DNA from: Cylicocyclus nassatus
Taxonomy: Eukaryota; Nematoda; Chromadorea; Rhabditida; Strongylidae
Length of the DNA: 64,000 nucleotides
NCBI GenBank assembly: GCA_958299035.1
Contig: CATQJL010000001.1
Location: forward strand, 30,602,228-30,666,227
Direction of reading: 5' to 3'
Part shown: positions 46,431 through 57,666 of the stretch, piece by piece
How positions within the stretch are numbered: the first letter of the stretch is position 1
Layout of the letters: each line of letters begins with the position of its first letter
Position numbers and translations under genes: made by a program
Notes under the pieces: generated by a model
Database searches by the model: none
Seen by the model: the letters and a program-made list of their open reading frames with translations, nothing else
What the model was told of the DNA's origin: nothing

Positions 46431-49404
46431 ATGCCAAGGTTTAAAGAAAGGAGGACTTATGAAGTACTTCGAAACGTACCGCCAAGATTGTTCTCCTTAG
46501 TTCAAGAAGCTCTAGCGCTTCGACAGAAAGTGATAGCAACCAACCAATCGCTTACGTTCCTCAAACGATGCAGAATGGAAGGCGTGCTACCTCACTTCAT
46601 TACGAATAACAAACTTGGAGTCACCTGCAATCTCCCAGAAGAACATCAGATACGCGGACTGTACAAATCGATCTTGGGAGTTACGATAAGGCAGAAGCAG
46701 TACGTCTTATACTCCACTCGAATGAAGTGCAGATCGAAGGAGGAAGCCTGTCGTAGACTATTGAATGATGATACATGGCAGAGGATTGAAAGCGCGTCAA
46801 GGCGTATCTGCGACATTGTGCGGTCTAATACTAAAACCACACTTGGAAGAAAATTTGACGTACTCTTGAGTGAGCGTAGGTAGTTTGTCTAAGCTTAAAC
46901 GAAGCAATCCGGAGATCCAACAACGGTCGATAATTTTAGATCAATCCCAAACTGATAACACGGCCAGGGTCACTGTTTTAGGCAACGTTAACATCTCTGC
47001 TCACGCTGTAGACCTACTAAGCTTGGGACCATCCTTTGCGCCAACGCAAAACGTTGATTGTAAGGTCTTCCGCAAAGTACTAGACTCTTTGCAAAGATTT
47101 AGAGATCAGCTACGGACCAAGGTCAGGCTTGATACCAACCCACAAGCTTCTGTTCTTTGTAGAAGACTGTTACCCTCAATACCTTTTCCGTCGTCGTTCT
47201 ACAAAGAACCCGAACCCTGCCACGAAGCTGATGTTAAATTTCGTATACTGTCGGCTGGCATTCTAAACTGGATAAAAGTCGCAGCATCAAACAATCTAAC
47301 TTAACTCACGCACAAAGGCAGGGATTCAAGGAGCTACGTGAATTTACATCTAATGGGACCCTCCGACTTTCGATTAGCGGCAAAGGAGGCGAATTTGTTA
47401 TCATGCCCCAGACACTGGACCGACATTACCGAATATCACTTATCCAATGATTCAGTATATCGTCGCTCAACAGAGAAAGAATTTCTTTCTCAATGCAAAC
47501 GACTGAACCATATGTGGGTGGTGATTGGCAAGCAGGCCGGTTTAGAAGAAAGGTTCCTCAGTCGGCTCAAGATTGAAAATCCGATCTGCCCTGTCTTCTA
47601 CAGCCTCGTTAAAACGCATAAGCTCTCGACCGATCCACGAAATGTGTCAGCTGCAAATTGTAAAATTCGACCAATCATCAGTTGCGTTGGAGGGCCGACA
47701 GACAGAATTGCATGGTTCCTGAACAAGATTGTCAGCCAACTTTTAAGTACGATCCCCGCTCATCTGCCGAATACCAATCGCTTCCTTGAACAATTACGCA
47801 ATACGAATTTCGATCAGCATTGTGTAATAGAGTCTTTTGATGTGGAGTCATTATACACAAATGTGTCTAACGATGACGCCTTACAGGCACTTTCTGAGCT
47901 CCTCGATTCACATATCACAAATATGGAAACCTACAGACTCAGTAAAGTACGCATCATTGCTCTTATCAAGGAATGCCTTGGATGTAATATCTTAAGATGG
48001 GCGGGCAAGTATTACCACAGCTAAGAGGGCTGGCGATGGGGCAAAGACTAGCTCCGGTCCTTGCTATCTGCTTTATGAGCAAGATAGAAGAGCCGGTACT
48101 GACGCGACGTCCCCTTTTGTACTGCCGCTAGATTGTTTCATTTTCACATCGACTCAGTCCGAAATGGATGAGTGCTTCAAGATCTTCAATTAACCGCAGT
48201 ACATTTGCTTGACCAGAGAAGAACCACACGATGGCTGGCTACCCTTTCTCAACACACAGGTGAAGTTGGCTAAAGGCGCTGCACACTTTAAATGGTATCG
48301 GAAAGAGAGCAGCAAGAACATCATTCTGCACGCGATCTCTGCTCATCCAGCTGCCGTGAAACGTGCGGTTATGCGCAACATATTCAGAACAGCAAGCAGC
48401 GTATGCAGCGGCGAAAGTGAAAGACTTGAGTCTCTCGAAATGGCACGCGTCATCGTTTCCAACAACGGATACCACTGCAGCCCAAAACCTTCAGGCGAAC
48501 ACGCATGAACGCGAGCAACCAAAGCCGAACACGCATTTCTTTGTGCTTGCCGTTCATATCCGACAAAGTGACCAATGCAGTTAGGCGATGTATAGCGCAA
48601 GCGCAGTTGGAAGATGATGTTGTCTTAGTGAATGTACCACAAGACAGCATCAGAAAACAACTGGTTCGAAATCGATTGTACGATATAGCTTGCAGATCGC
48701 AAAACTGCGTTGTGTGCACAAATGGAAGGTCAGGGGATTGCTCACGAAGTGGTGTAGTTTATCAGTTGGAATGTCAAACATGCCGGGCCATTTACATCGG
48801 TGAGACAGGTCGACCACTTTCAGTGCGTGTAAATGAACATCTGGCCAGTAAACGAAGACAAAGCCTCGTGAGCCCATTGGGGAAACATAGGAAGGAGGAC
48901 CATGACGGCAAAGATTTTGAAATAAGCTAACATACTGGCAGTCGAGGATAATATCTCAGCTCGGAAAGCGTTGGAAGCCGCATACATTCTTGCTCGGAAT
49001 CCGAAAATGAATAGCAAGAATGAACAGTTGTCGATCACAAATGATCTTAAGCCGTTCCTATCATTTTGCGGTTTCTAGATAACCTGCAGCTACATAAACA
49101 TGTCCAACTCAGCTGGACTGTTCATTGTCACCATATCCTGTAGGCGACCGAAAGAGCTTTTATCGGCTCTTCTGTGGAACTCTTGGTAAGTTGATTCGGC
49201 TGGATGCTAGACTCCGATCACTTTGGACGAATCAAACGTACGAGTTGGTTAAAGCATTTGATCGCATAAAGCGTTTGATGGAAGTGATTGAATCGCTTTC
49301 AGGCCTCTGAGGACGGTGTTTTTCCGCCGAAACGTAAGGCTCAATAGGGAGTTCCGATAAAAACCTGTTGTGACATAAAAAAAGTCAAACGATATACTAT
49401 CAAC
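46431..49404 (+). pseudogene. PLE array unit 12 (2974 bp)
   Basis: Right subfamily: GCGGTCTAAT, GT loss, and GATCTTCAAT (about 48184). Endonuclease of 141 codons at 48505-48930. Confidence 0.9.
49302..49341 (+). ncRNA. Hammerhead ribozyme motif (copy 13)
   Basis: Identical core; predicted cleavage after base 49336. Confidence 0.72.
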
Positions 49405-52378
49405 ATGCCAAGGTTTAAAGAAAGGAGGACTTATGAAGTACTTCGAAACGTACCGCCAAGATTGTTCTCCTTAGTTCAAGAAGCTCTAGCGCTTCGACAG
49501 AAAGTGATAGCAACCAACCAATCGCTTACGTTCCTCAAACGATGCAGAATGGAAGGCGTGCTACCTCACTTCATTACGAATAACAAACTTGGAGTCACCT
49601 GCAATCTCCCAGAAGAACATCAGATACGCGGACTGTACAAATCGATCTTGGGAGTTACGATAAGGCAGAAGCAGTACGTCTTATACTCCACTCGAATGAA
49701 GTGCAGATCGAAGGAGGAAGCCTGTCGTAGACTATTGAATGATGATACATGGCAGAGGATTGAAAGCGCGTCAAGGCGTATCTGCGACATTGTGCGGTCT
49801 AATACTAAAACCACACTTGGAAGAAAATTTGACGTACTCTTGAGTGAGCGTAGGTAGTTTGTCTAAGCTTAAACGAAGCAATCCGGAGATCCAACAACGG
49901 TCGATAATTTTAGATCAATCCCAAACTGATAACACGGCCAGGGTCACTGTTTTAGGCAACGTTAACATCTCTGCTCACGCTGTAGACCTACTAAGCTTGG
50001 GACCATCCTTTGCGCCAACGCAAAACGTTGATTGTAAGGTCTTCCGCAAAGTACTAGACTCTTTGCAAAGATTTAGAGATCAGCTACGGACCAAGGTCAG
50101 GCTTGATACCAACCCACAAGCTTCTGTTCTTTGTAGAAGACTGTTACCCTCAATACCTTTTCCGTCGTCGTTCTACAAAGAACCCGAACCCTGCCACGAA
50201 GCTGATGTTAAATTTCGTATACTGTCGGCTGGCATTCTAAACTGGATAAAAGTCGCAGCATCAAACAATCTAACTTAACTCACGCACAAAGGCAGGGATT
50301 CAAGGAGCTACGTGAATTTACATCTAATGGGACCCTCCGACTTTCGATTAGCGGCAAAGGAGGCGAATTTGTTATCATGCCCCAGACACTGGACCGACAT
50401 TACCGAATATCACTTATCCAATGATTCAGTATATCGTCGCTCAACAGAGAAAGAATTTCTTTCTCAATGCAAACGACTGAACCATATGTGGGTGGTGATT
50501 GGCAAGCAGGCCGGTTTAGAAGAAAGGTTCCTCAGTCGGCTCAAGATTGAAAATCCGATCTGCCCTGTCTTCTACAGCCTCGTTAAAACGCATAAGCTCT
50601 CGACCGATCCACGAAATGTGTCAGCTGCAAATTGTAAAATTCGACCAATCATCAGTTGCGTTGGAGGGCCGACAGACAGAATTGCATGGTTCCTGAACAA
50701 GATTGTCAGCCAACTTTTAAGTACGATCCCCGCTCATCTGCCGAATACCAATCGCTTCCTTGAACAATTACGCAATACGAATTTCGATCAGCATTGTGTA
50801 ATAGAGTCTTTTGATGTGGAGTCATTATACACAAATGTGTCTAACGATGACGCCTTACAGGCACTTTCTGAGCTCCTCGATTCACATATCACAAATATGG
50901 AAACCTACAGACTCAGTAAAGTACGCATCATTGCTCTTATCAAGGAATGCCTTGGATGTAATATCTTAAGATGGGCGGGCAAGTATTACCACAGCTAAGA
51001 GGGCTGGCGATGGGGCAAAGACTAGCTCCGGTCCTTGCTATCTGCTTTATGAGCAAGATAGAAGAGCCGGTACTGACGCGACGTCCCCTTTTGTACTGCC
51101 GCTAGATTGTTTCATTTTCACATCGACTCAGTCCGAAATGGATGAGTGCTTCAAGATCCTCAATTAACCGCAGTACATTTGCTTGACCAGAGAAGAACCA
51201 CACGATGGCTGGCTACCCTTTCTCAACACACAGGTGAAGTTGGCTAAAGGCGCTGCACACTTTAAATGGTATCGGAAAGAGAGCAGCAAGAACATCATTC
51301 TGCACGCGATCTCTGCTCATCCAGCTGCCGTGAAACGTGCGGTTATGCGCAACATATTCAGAACAGCAAGCAGCGTATGCAGCGGCGAAAGTGAAAGACT
51401 TGAGTCTCTCGAAATGGCACGCGTCATCGTTTCCAACAACGGATACCACTGCAGCCCAAAACCTTCAGGCGAACACGCATGAACGCGAGCAACCAAAGCC
51501 GAACACGCATTTCTTTGTGCTTGCCGTTCATATCCGACAAAGTGACCAATGCAGTTAGGCGATGTATAGCGCAAGCGCAGTTGGAAGATGATGTTGTCTT
51601 AGTGAATGTACCACAAGACAGCATCAGAAAACAACTGGTTCGAAATCGATTGTACGATATAGCTTGCAGATCGCAAAACTGCGTTGTGTGCACAAATGGA
51701 AGGTCAGGGGATTGCTCACGAAGTGGTGTAGTTTATCAGTTGGAATGTCAAACATGCCGGGCCATTTACATCGGTGAGACAGGTCGACCACTTTCAGTGC
51801 GTGTAAATGAACATCTGGCCAGTAAACGAAGACAAAGCCTCGTGAGCCCATTGGGGAAACATAGGAAGGAGGACCATGACGGCAAAGATTTTGAAATAAG
51901 CTAACATACTGGCAGTCGAGGATAATATCTCAGCTCGGAAAGCGTTGGAAGCCGCATACATTCTTGCTCGGAATCCGAAAATGAATAGCAAGAATGAACA
52001 GTTGTCGATCACAAATGATCTTAAGCCGTTCCTATCATTTTGCGGTTTCTAGATAACCTGCAGCTACATAAACATGTCCAACTCAGCTGGACTGTTCATT
52101 GTCACCATATCCTGTAGGCGACCGAAAGAGCTTTTATCGGCTCTTCTGTGGAACTCTTGGTAAGTTGATTCGGCTGGATGCTAGACTCCGATCACTTTGG
52201 ACGAATCAAACGTACGAGTTGGTTAAAGCATTTGATCGCATAAAGCGTTTGATGGAAGTGATTGAATCGCTTTCAGGCCTCTGAGGACGGTGTTTTTCCG
52301 CCGAAACGTAAGGCTCAATAGGGAGTTCCGATAAAAACCTGTTGTGACATAAAAAAAGTCAAACGATATACTATCAAC
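49405..52378 (+). pseudogene. PLE array unit 13 (2974 bp)
   Basis: Right subfamily with GCGGTCTAAT and GT loss, but GATCCTCAAT as in the left subfamily. Endonuclease of 141 codons at 51479-51904. Confidence 0.9.
52276..52315 (+). ncRNA. Hammerhead ribozyme motif (copy 14)
   Basis: Identical core; predicted cleavage after base 52310. Confidence 0.72.
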
Positions 52379-55353
52379 ATGCCAAGGTTTAAAGAAAGGA
52401 GGACTTATGAAGTACTTCGAAACGTACCGCCAAGATTGTTCTCCTTAGTTCAAGAAGCTCTAGCGCTTCGACAGAAAGTGATAGCAACCAACCAATCGCT
52501 TACGTTCCTCAAACGATGCAGAATGGAAGGCGTGCTACCTCACTTCATTACGAATAACAAACTTGGAGTCACCTGCAATCTCCCAGAAGAACATCAGATA
52601 CGCGGACTGTACAAATCGATCTTGGGAGTTACGATAAGGCAGAAGCAGTACGTCTTATACTCCACTCGAATGAAGTGCAGATCGAAGGAGGAAGCCTGTC
52701 GTAGACTATTGAATGATGATACATGGCAGAGGATTGAAAGCGCGTCAAGGCGTATCTGCGACATTGTGCGGTCTAATACTAAAACCACACTTGGAAGAAA
52801 ATTTGACGTACTCTTGAGTGAGCGTAGGTAGTTTGTCTAAGCTTAAACGAAGCAATCCGGAGATCCAACAACGGTCGATAATTTTAGATCAATCCCAAAC
52901 TGATAACACGGCCAGGGTCACTGTTTTAGGCAACGTTAACATCTCTGCTCACGCTGTAGACCTACTAAGCTTGGGACCATCCTTTGCGCCAACGCAAAAC
53001 GTTGATTGTAAGGTCTTCCGCAAAGTACTAGACTCTTTGCAAAGATTTAGAGATCAGCTACGGACCAAGGTCAGGCTTGATACCAACCCACAAGCTTCTG
53101 TTCTTTGTAGAAGACTGTTACCCTCAATACCTTTTCCGTCGTCGTTCTACAAAGAACCCGAACCCTGCCACGAAGCTGATGTTAAATTTCGTATACTGTC
53201 GGCTGGCATTCTAAACTGGATAAAAGTCGCAGCATCAAACAATCTAACTTAACTCACGCACAAAGGCAGGGATTCAAGGAGCTACGTGAATTTACATCTA
53301 ATGGGACCCTCCGACTTTCGATTAGCGGCAAAGGAGGCGAATTTGTTATCATGCCCCAGACACTGGACCGACATTACCGAATATCACTTATCCAATGATT
53401 CAGTATATCGTCGCTCAACAGAGAAAGAATTTCTTTCTCAATGCAAACGACTGAACCATATGTGGGTGGTGATTGGCAAGCAGGCCGGTTTAGAAGAAAG
53501 GTTCCTCAGTCGGCTCAAGATTGAAAATCCGATCTGCCCTGTCTTCTACAGCCTCGTTAAAACGCATAAGCTCTCGACCGATCCACGAAATGTGTCAGCT
53601 GCAAATTGTAAAATTCGACCAATCATCAGTTGCGTTGGAGGGCCGACAGACAGAATTGCATGGTTCCTGAACAAGATTGTCAGCCAACTTTTAAGTACGA
53701 TCCCCGCTCATCTGCCGAATACCAATCGCTTCCTTGAACAATTACGCAATACGAATTTCGATCAGCATTGTGTAATAGAGTCTTTTGATGTGGAGTCATT
53801 ATACACAAATGTGTCTAACGATGACGCCTTACAGGCACTTTCTGAGCTCCTCGATTCACATATCACAAATATGGAAACCTACAGACTCAGTAAAGTACGC
53901 ATCATTGCTCTTATCAAGGAATGCCTTGGATGTAATATCTTAAGATGGGCGGGCAAGTATTACCACAGCTAAGAGGGCTGGCGATGGGGCAAAGACTAGC
54001 TCCGGTCCTTGCTATCTGCTTTATGAGCAAGATAGAAGAGCCGGTACTGACGCGACGTCCCCTTTTGTACTGCCGCTAGATTGTTTCATTTTCACATCGA
54101 CTCAGTCCGAAATGGATGAGTGCTTCAAGATCTTCAATTAACCGCAGTACATTTGCTTGACCAGAGAAGAACCACACGATGGCTGGCTACCCTTTCTCAA
54201 CACACAGGTGAAGTTGGCTAAAGGCGCTGCACACTTTAAATGGTATCGGAAAGAGAGCAGCAAGAACATCATTCTGCACGCGATCTCTGCTCATCCAGCT
54301 GCCGTGAAACGTGCGGTTATGCGCAACATATTCAGAACAGCAAGCAGCGTATGCAGCGGCGAAAGTGAAAGACTTGAGTCTCTCGAAATGGCACGCGTCA
54401 TCGTTTCCAACAACGGATACCACTGCAGCCCAAAACCTTCAGGCGAACACGCATGAACGCGAGCAACCAAAGCCGAACACGCATTTCTTTGTGCTTGCCG
54501 TTCATATCCGACAAAGTGACCAATGCAGTTAGGCGATGTATAGCGCAAGCGCAGTTGGAAGATGATGTTGTCTTAGTGAATGTACCACAAGACAGCATCA
54601 GAAAACAACTGGTTCGAAATCGATTGTACGATATAGCTTGCAGATCGCAAAACTGCGTTGTGTGCACAAATGGAAGGTCAGGGGATTGCTCACGAAGTGG
54701 TGTAGTTTATCAGTTGGAATGTCAAACATGCCGGGCCATTTACATCGGTGAGACAGGTCGACCACTTTCAGTGCGTGTAGATGAACATCTGGCCAGTAAA
54801 CGAAGACAAAGCCTCGTGAGCCCATTGGGGAAACATAGGAAGGAGGACCATGACGGCAAAGATTTTGAAATAAGCTAACATACTGGCAGTCGAGGATAAT
54901 ATCTCAGCTCGGAAAGCGTTGGAAGCCGCATACATTCTTGCTCGGAATCCGAAAATGAATAGCAAGAATGAACAGTTGTCGATCACAAATGATCTTAAGC
55001 CGTTCCTATCATTTTGCGGTTTCTAGATAACCTGCAGCTACATAAACATGTCCAACTCAGCTGGACTGTTCATTGTCACCATATCCTGTAGGCGACCGAA
55101 AGAGCTTTTATCGGCTCTTCTGTGGAACTCTTGGTAAGTTGATTCGGCTGGATGCTAGACTCCGATCACTTTGGACGAATCAAACGTACGAGTTGGTTAA
55201 AGCATTTGATCGCATAAAGCGTTTGATGGAAGTGATTGAATCGCTTTCAGGCCTCTGAGGACGGTGTTTTTCCGCCGAAACGTAAGGCTCAATAAAGAGT
55301 TCCGATAAAAACCTGTTGTGACATAAAAAAAAGTTAAACGATATACTATCAAC
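52379..55353 (+). pseudogene. PLE array unit 14 (2975 bp), last full unit
   Basis: Right subfamily markers with GATCTTCAAT. Private changes: GTAGATGAAC in the endonuclease (Asn to Asp in VRVDEHL, about 54780), CAATAAAGAG after the ribozyme, one extra A in the A-run and AGTTAAAC instead of AGTCAAAC. The private changes cluster at the array edge. Endonuclease of 141 codons at 54453-54878. Confidence 0.9.
55250..55289 (+). ncRNA. Hammerhead ribozyme motif (copy 15, right edge)
   Basis: Core and all stems are intact even though the bases just downstream have changed (CAATAAAGAG). Predicted cleavage after base 55284, leaving about 99 nt of element 3' of the cut. Confidence 0.72.
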
Positions 55354-55383
55354 ATGCCAAGGTTTAAAGAAAGGAGGACTTAT
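55354..55383 (+). pseudogene. Stub of unit 15 at the array's right end
   Basis: Only the ATG and the next nine codons (MPRFKERRTY-like) match before the sequence changes to AAAAGAAAATCAAG. The end lies just 3' of the hammerhead and start codon, as expected for a PLE pseudo-LTR terminus. Confidence 0.85.
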
Positions 55384-55872
55384 AAAAGAAAATCAAGTTT
55401 TTAAATCTTTTTTCGCGGGATTTGCTTTATTTTTTTGATTGCTGCAATGAATGAATATTGATGTGCTTATGCTTATCTCGTTGTATTTGTGTTCAAAAAT
55501 GTGTTATTTTAATGAAAATCCGCGCTAAAATACCATAATTGTTCTTTCCATTTATTTGCTAGGCGTGTCTCTTAATAGCGGTCACCATCGATTTTTTTCA
55601 TTAGTGACCCCTATCAATGATGCGCGCCGATGCAGCAAAAATGGCCCTGCTAAGCGATCTCGAACCATGACCGCCTATATTGCATCACAATCCTTATCCA
55701 TTTAGCCATACCTGCACAAACACTGTTGCTGTTTCCACCTTGAGAACTTTTGTTGTGTCTGCAGACGATCAGCACCCAGATCGATAGCTCGCCGTATGCT
55801 TGACTGAGGTGCCAAGAGATCGACTCTGGTCCGCTTCAGGGGACATGCCCTGACGGAGGTTTACTACGGGCC
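55384..55872. mobile_element. Right half of GGCCCG-TIR element (Harbinger-like)
   Basis: 489 bp from the array junction to the inverted terminus …TTTACTACGGGCC at 55872, followed by TAA. It pairs with the left half at 12037-12432. GAAAATCAAG lies next to both junctions (12408-12417 and 55388-55397), a possible PLE target duplication. No gene is recognised here. Confidence 0.6.
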
Positions 55873-56418
55873 TAATTTTACAAACCAAATGAGCGTTTAC
55901 CACTACGATTAGCCACTTCTGGGAAATTCGGGTACACCCTGGGGTACCCTAGGAAACGTGAATTATGATGATTTTTCGGAAAACTTTATGAATCGGGAAC
56001 CAAAAACAACTGAAAGAGGAGAAAAAGCTGCGTCGAATGACACCCGAGTTGCTTGCCGTTTGTTGTTCTGTGAGGTTTGAGTTGACCAAATATGGAATTT
56101 TGCAGAAACTCTAAGAAGCAAGCTAAGAAAAGGAATAGATACTTGTCCTATAGGGTTTGCTCTATCTACCTGTCACTTGTACTCCTTCGGAGAATGGGTA
56201 CAAAAATTTAGAAAAATAGTCGAGCTCGATCGGCAAAAATCATGAGTCGCAAATTGTGGTAATTTTTCGAGAGCTCATTGAATGATGCAATGAAATTACG
56301 ACCTTTGAAAAGAGGATAATATGATGCATCAAACGCTCCTAAGATCTCTTGAAAATCTTGATTATATGAAGTGTGGCGTTCGTTTGAAAAAAGCGACATT
56401 ACTTTCGGAACGACCTAA
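55873..56418. mobile_element. Right fragment of split mariner-type element (copy 2)
   Basis: Starts at TAATTTTACAAA and aligns with 6034-6605 of the intact copy, including AAACTTTATGAATCGGGAAC and the right TIR TTACTTTCGGAACGACCTAA at 56399-56418, followed by TA. It shows substitutions and small indels against the first copy. Confidence 0.75.
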
Positions 56419-57666
56419 TATTAGTACAGATGCTTAGCATTGAGGAATGCTACCGCCTTAAGAATAAGTTGAACTTCGAGGGCGTCCAAGGCCGGCCTGG
56501 TTCACGTCAGGTATCCACCAACTAACAGACAAGTCTTAGATTCACCTATAACTAAATCAAGCAAAAGCTGAAAGTCAAAAGTGACTAAGTTCTTCGAATG
56601 GGAACCAGAAGAAGTAGGGGTGAAAGTACGACAGGTCAATCAGGAAAAGGATCAGAAGTTTAGTAACAAGAACATTAATTTTAGCAACATGTTGGATATT
56701 CTGATCAGCCGCCCATGCGGCGATACAGTCGAAGCGCTGTTAAAAGGATAGGCTATAATAACAAACGAGCCAATTTGATCCGATGAACATTGACCTGAAA
56801 CAAAAACCTGATTACGGAAATAAACAAATAAGAAAAAATGATAAAATGAATGAAAAACCATATGAACGCAATTCCATGAAAATCTGAGGAACGAAATCCT
56901 GAAAATAAACTAGCGACGGAAAAACAACAAAAAAGGTTTGTCTGTGTTTGTGCCTTGTGTGTCTGTCTGTGCGTGCGCATGTTCCGAATTTAAAATTCCT
57001 TTTTAGATTCGGAGCAAACTTTGCACATTTATACTTTCCTAGACGGGTGTCGTAGGATTTCTTTCGTCATTGATTGATATCGATTTCAACGATTATTTGC
57101 AAAGTTTCACCTACGAGACTGGGAGTTGGCACAGGGGGGGGGGTGGGTATTTGAGCATAAGCTGAACTGAGTTGAGTACAAAAATGTTGCTGACAGGGCC
57201 GGGCGGAGCCGGATTTACCAGTAGTTCGGTAGCTTGAAATTAGCCCGTTGCCTTTAGCTGCTACAGATTCAGCGTACTTACCTATTGTACAACTACATCA
57301 GAAAACTTGGCGTTGGCGTCCAAAAGGTTAAAGTATTTTAGATTTATCCCTGCAAAAGTCTCAACCGCTGCAAAAAAAGTTATCCCAGATGTATCTTTTG
57401 AGATGTGCGCGACTACTTCTTACTTTTCTGCGGTGTTTACGGTTCACGGAGCAATCTGACAAACTGCAAAGCTCGCGTGCGGAAATGTTGAAGAAGTGAG
57501 TTACTGCTCTGCTGGTCTATCCACAATGCCTTCGATGTCTATGTTGAAGGAGCATCACTTGACACATCGCAAATTGAACATACCTTGATAGTATAACTTT
57601 GTAATCATTATAGGCACTACTGCGTTACTAGTGAAAGCCTACCTCCGCGCAAGCTTAACTTTTCAG
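56419..57666. other. Stretch between the transposon stack and the GH20 gene
   Basis: No repeat end or exon recognised. It contains a G-run at about 57136-57145 and a TGTGTTTGTGCC-type simple patch near 56940-56980. It could be the intron upstream of the first recognisable GH20 exon, which begins with a 3' splice site. Confidence 0.4.

Larger units (their letters stand above)
12433..55383 (+). repeat. Head-to-tail tandem array of a Penelope-like retroelement
   Basis: The array is one truncated unit (12433-13704), 14 full units of 2974, 2975 or 2976 bp, and a 30-bp stub (55354-55383). Every unit has, in order, an N-terminal PLE region, RT blocks, thumb, GIY-YIG endonuclease, a roughly 220-nt 3' region and a hammerhead motif. 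Units are nearly identical. Unit length is fully explained by two indels (a C present or absent in the endonuclease, a GT present or absent before the RT) plus one extra A in the last unit. All carry the same frameshifts and lack the YxDD box, so this is DNA-level amplification of one dead copy. PLEs are known for partial tandem copies, but a 14-mer is unusual. Confidence 0.93.

Noticed and set aside
12433..55383. CRISPR-like or bacterial retron/DGR array
   Set aside because: Repeat units are full retroelement units with PLE-specific RT blocks and eukaryotic hammerhead motifs, and the flanks contain spliced genes and eukaryotic transposons.
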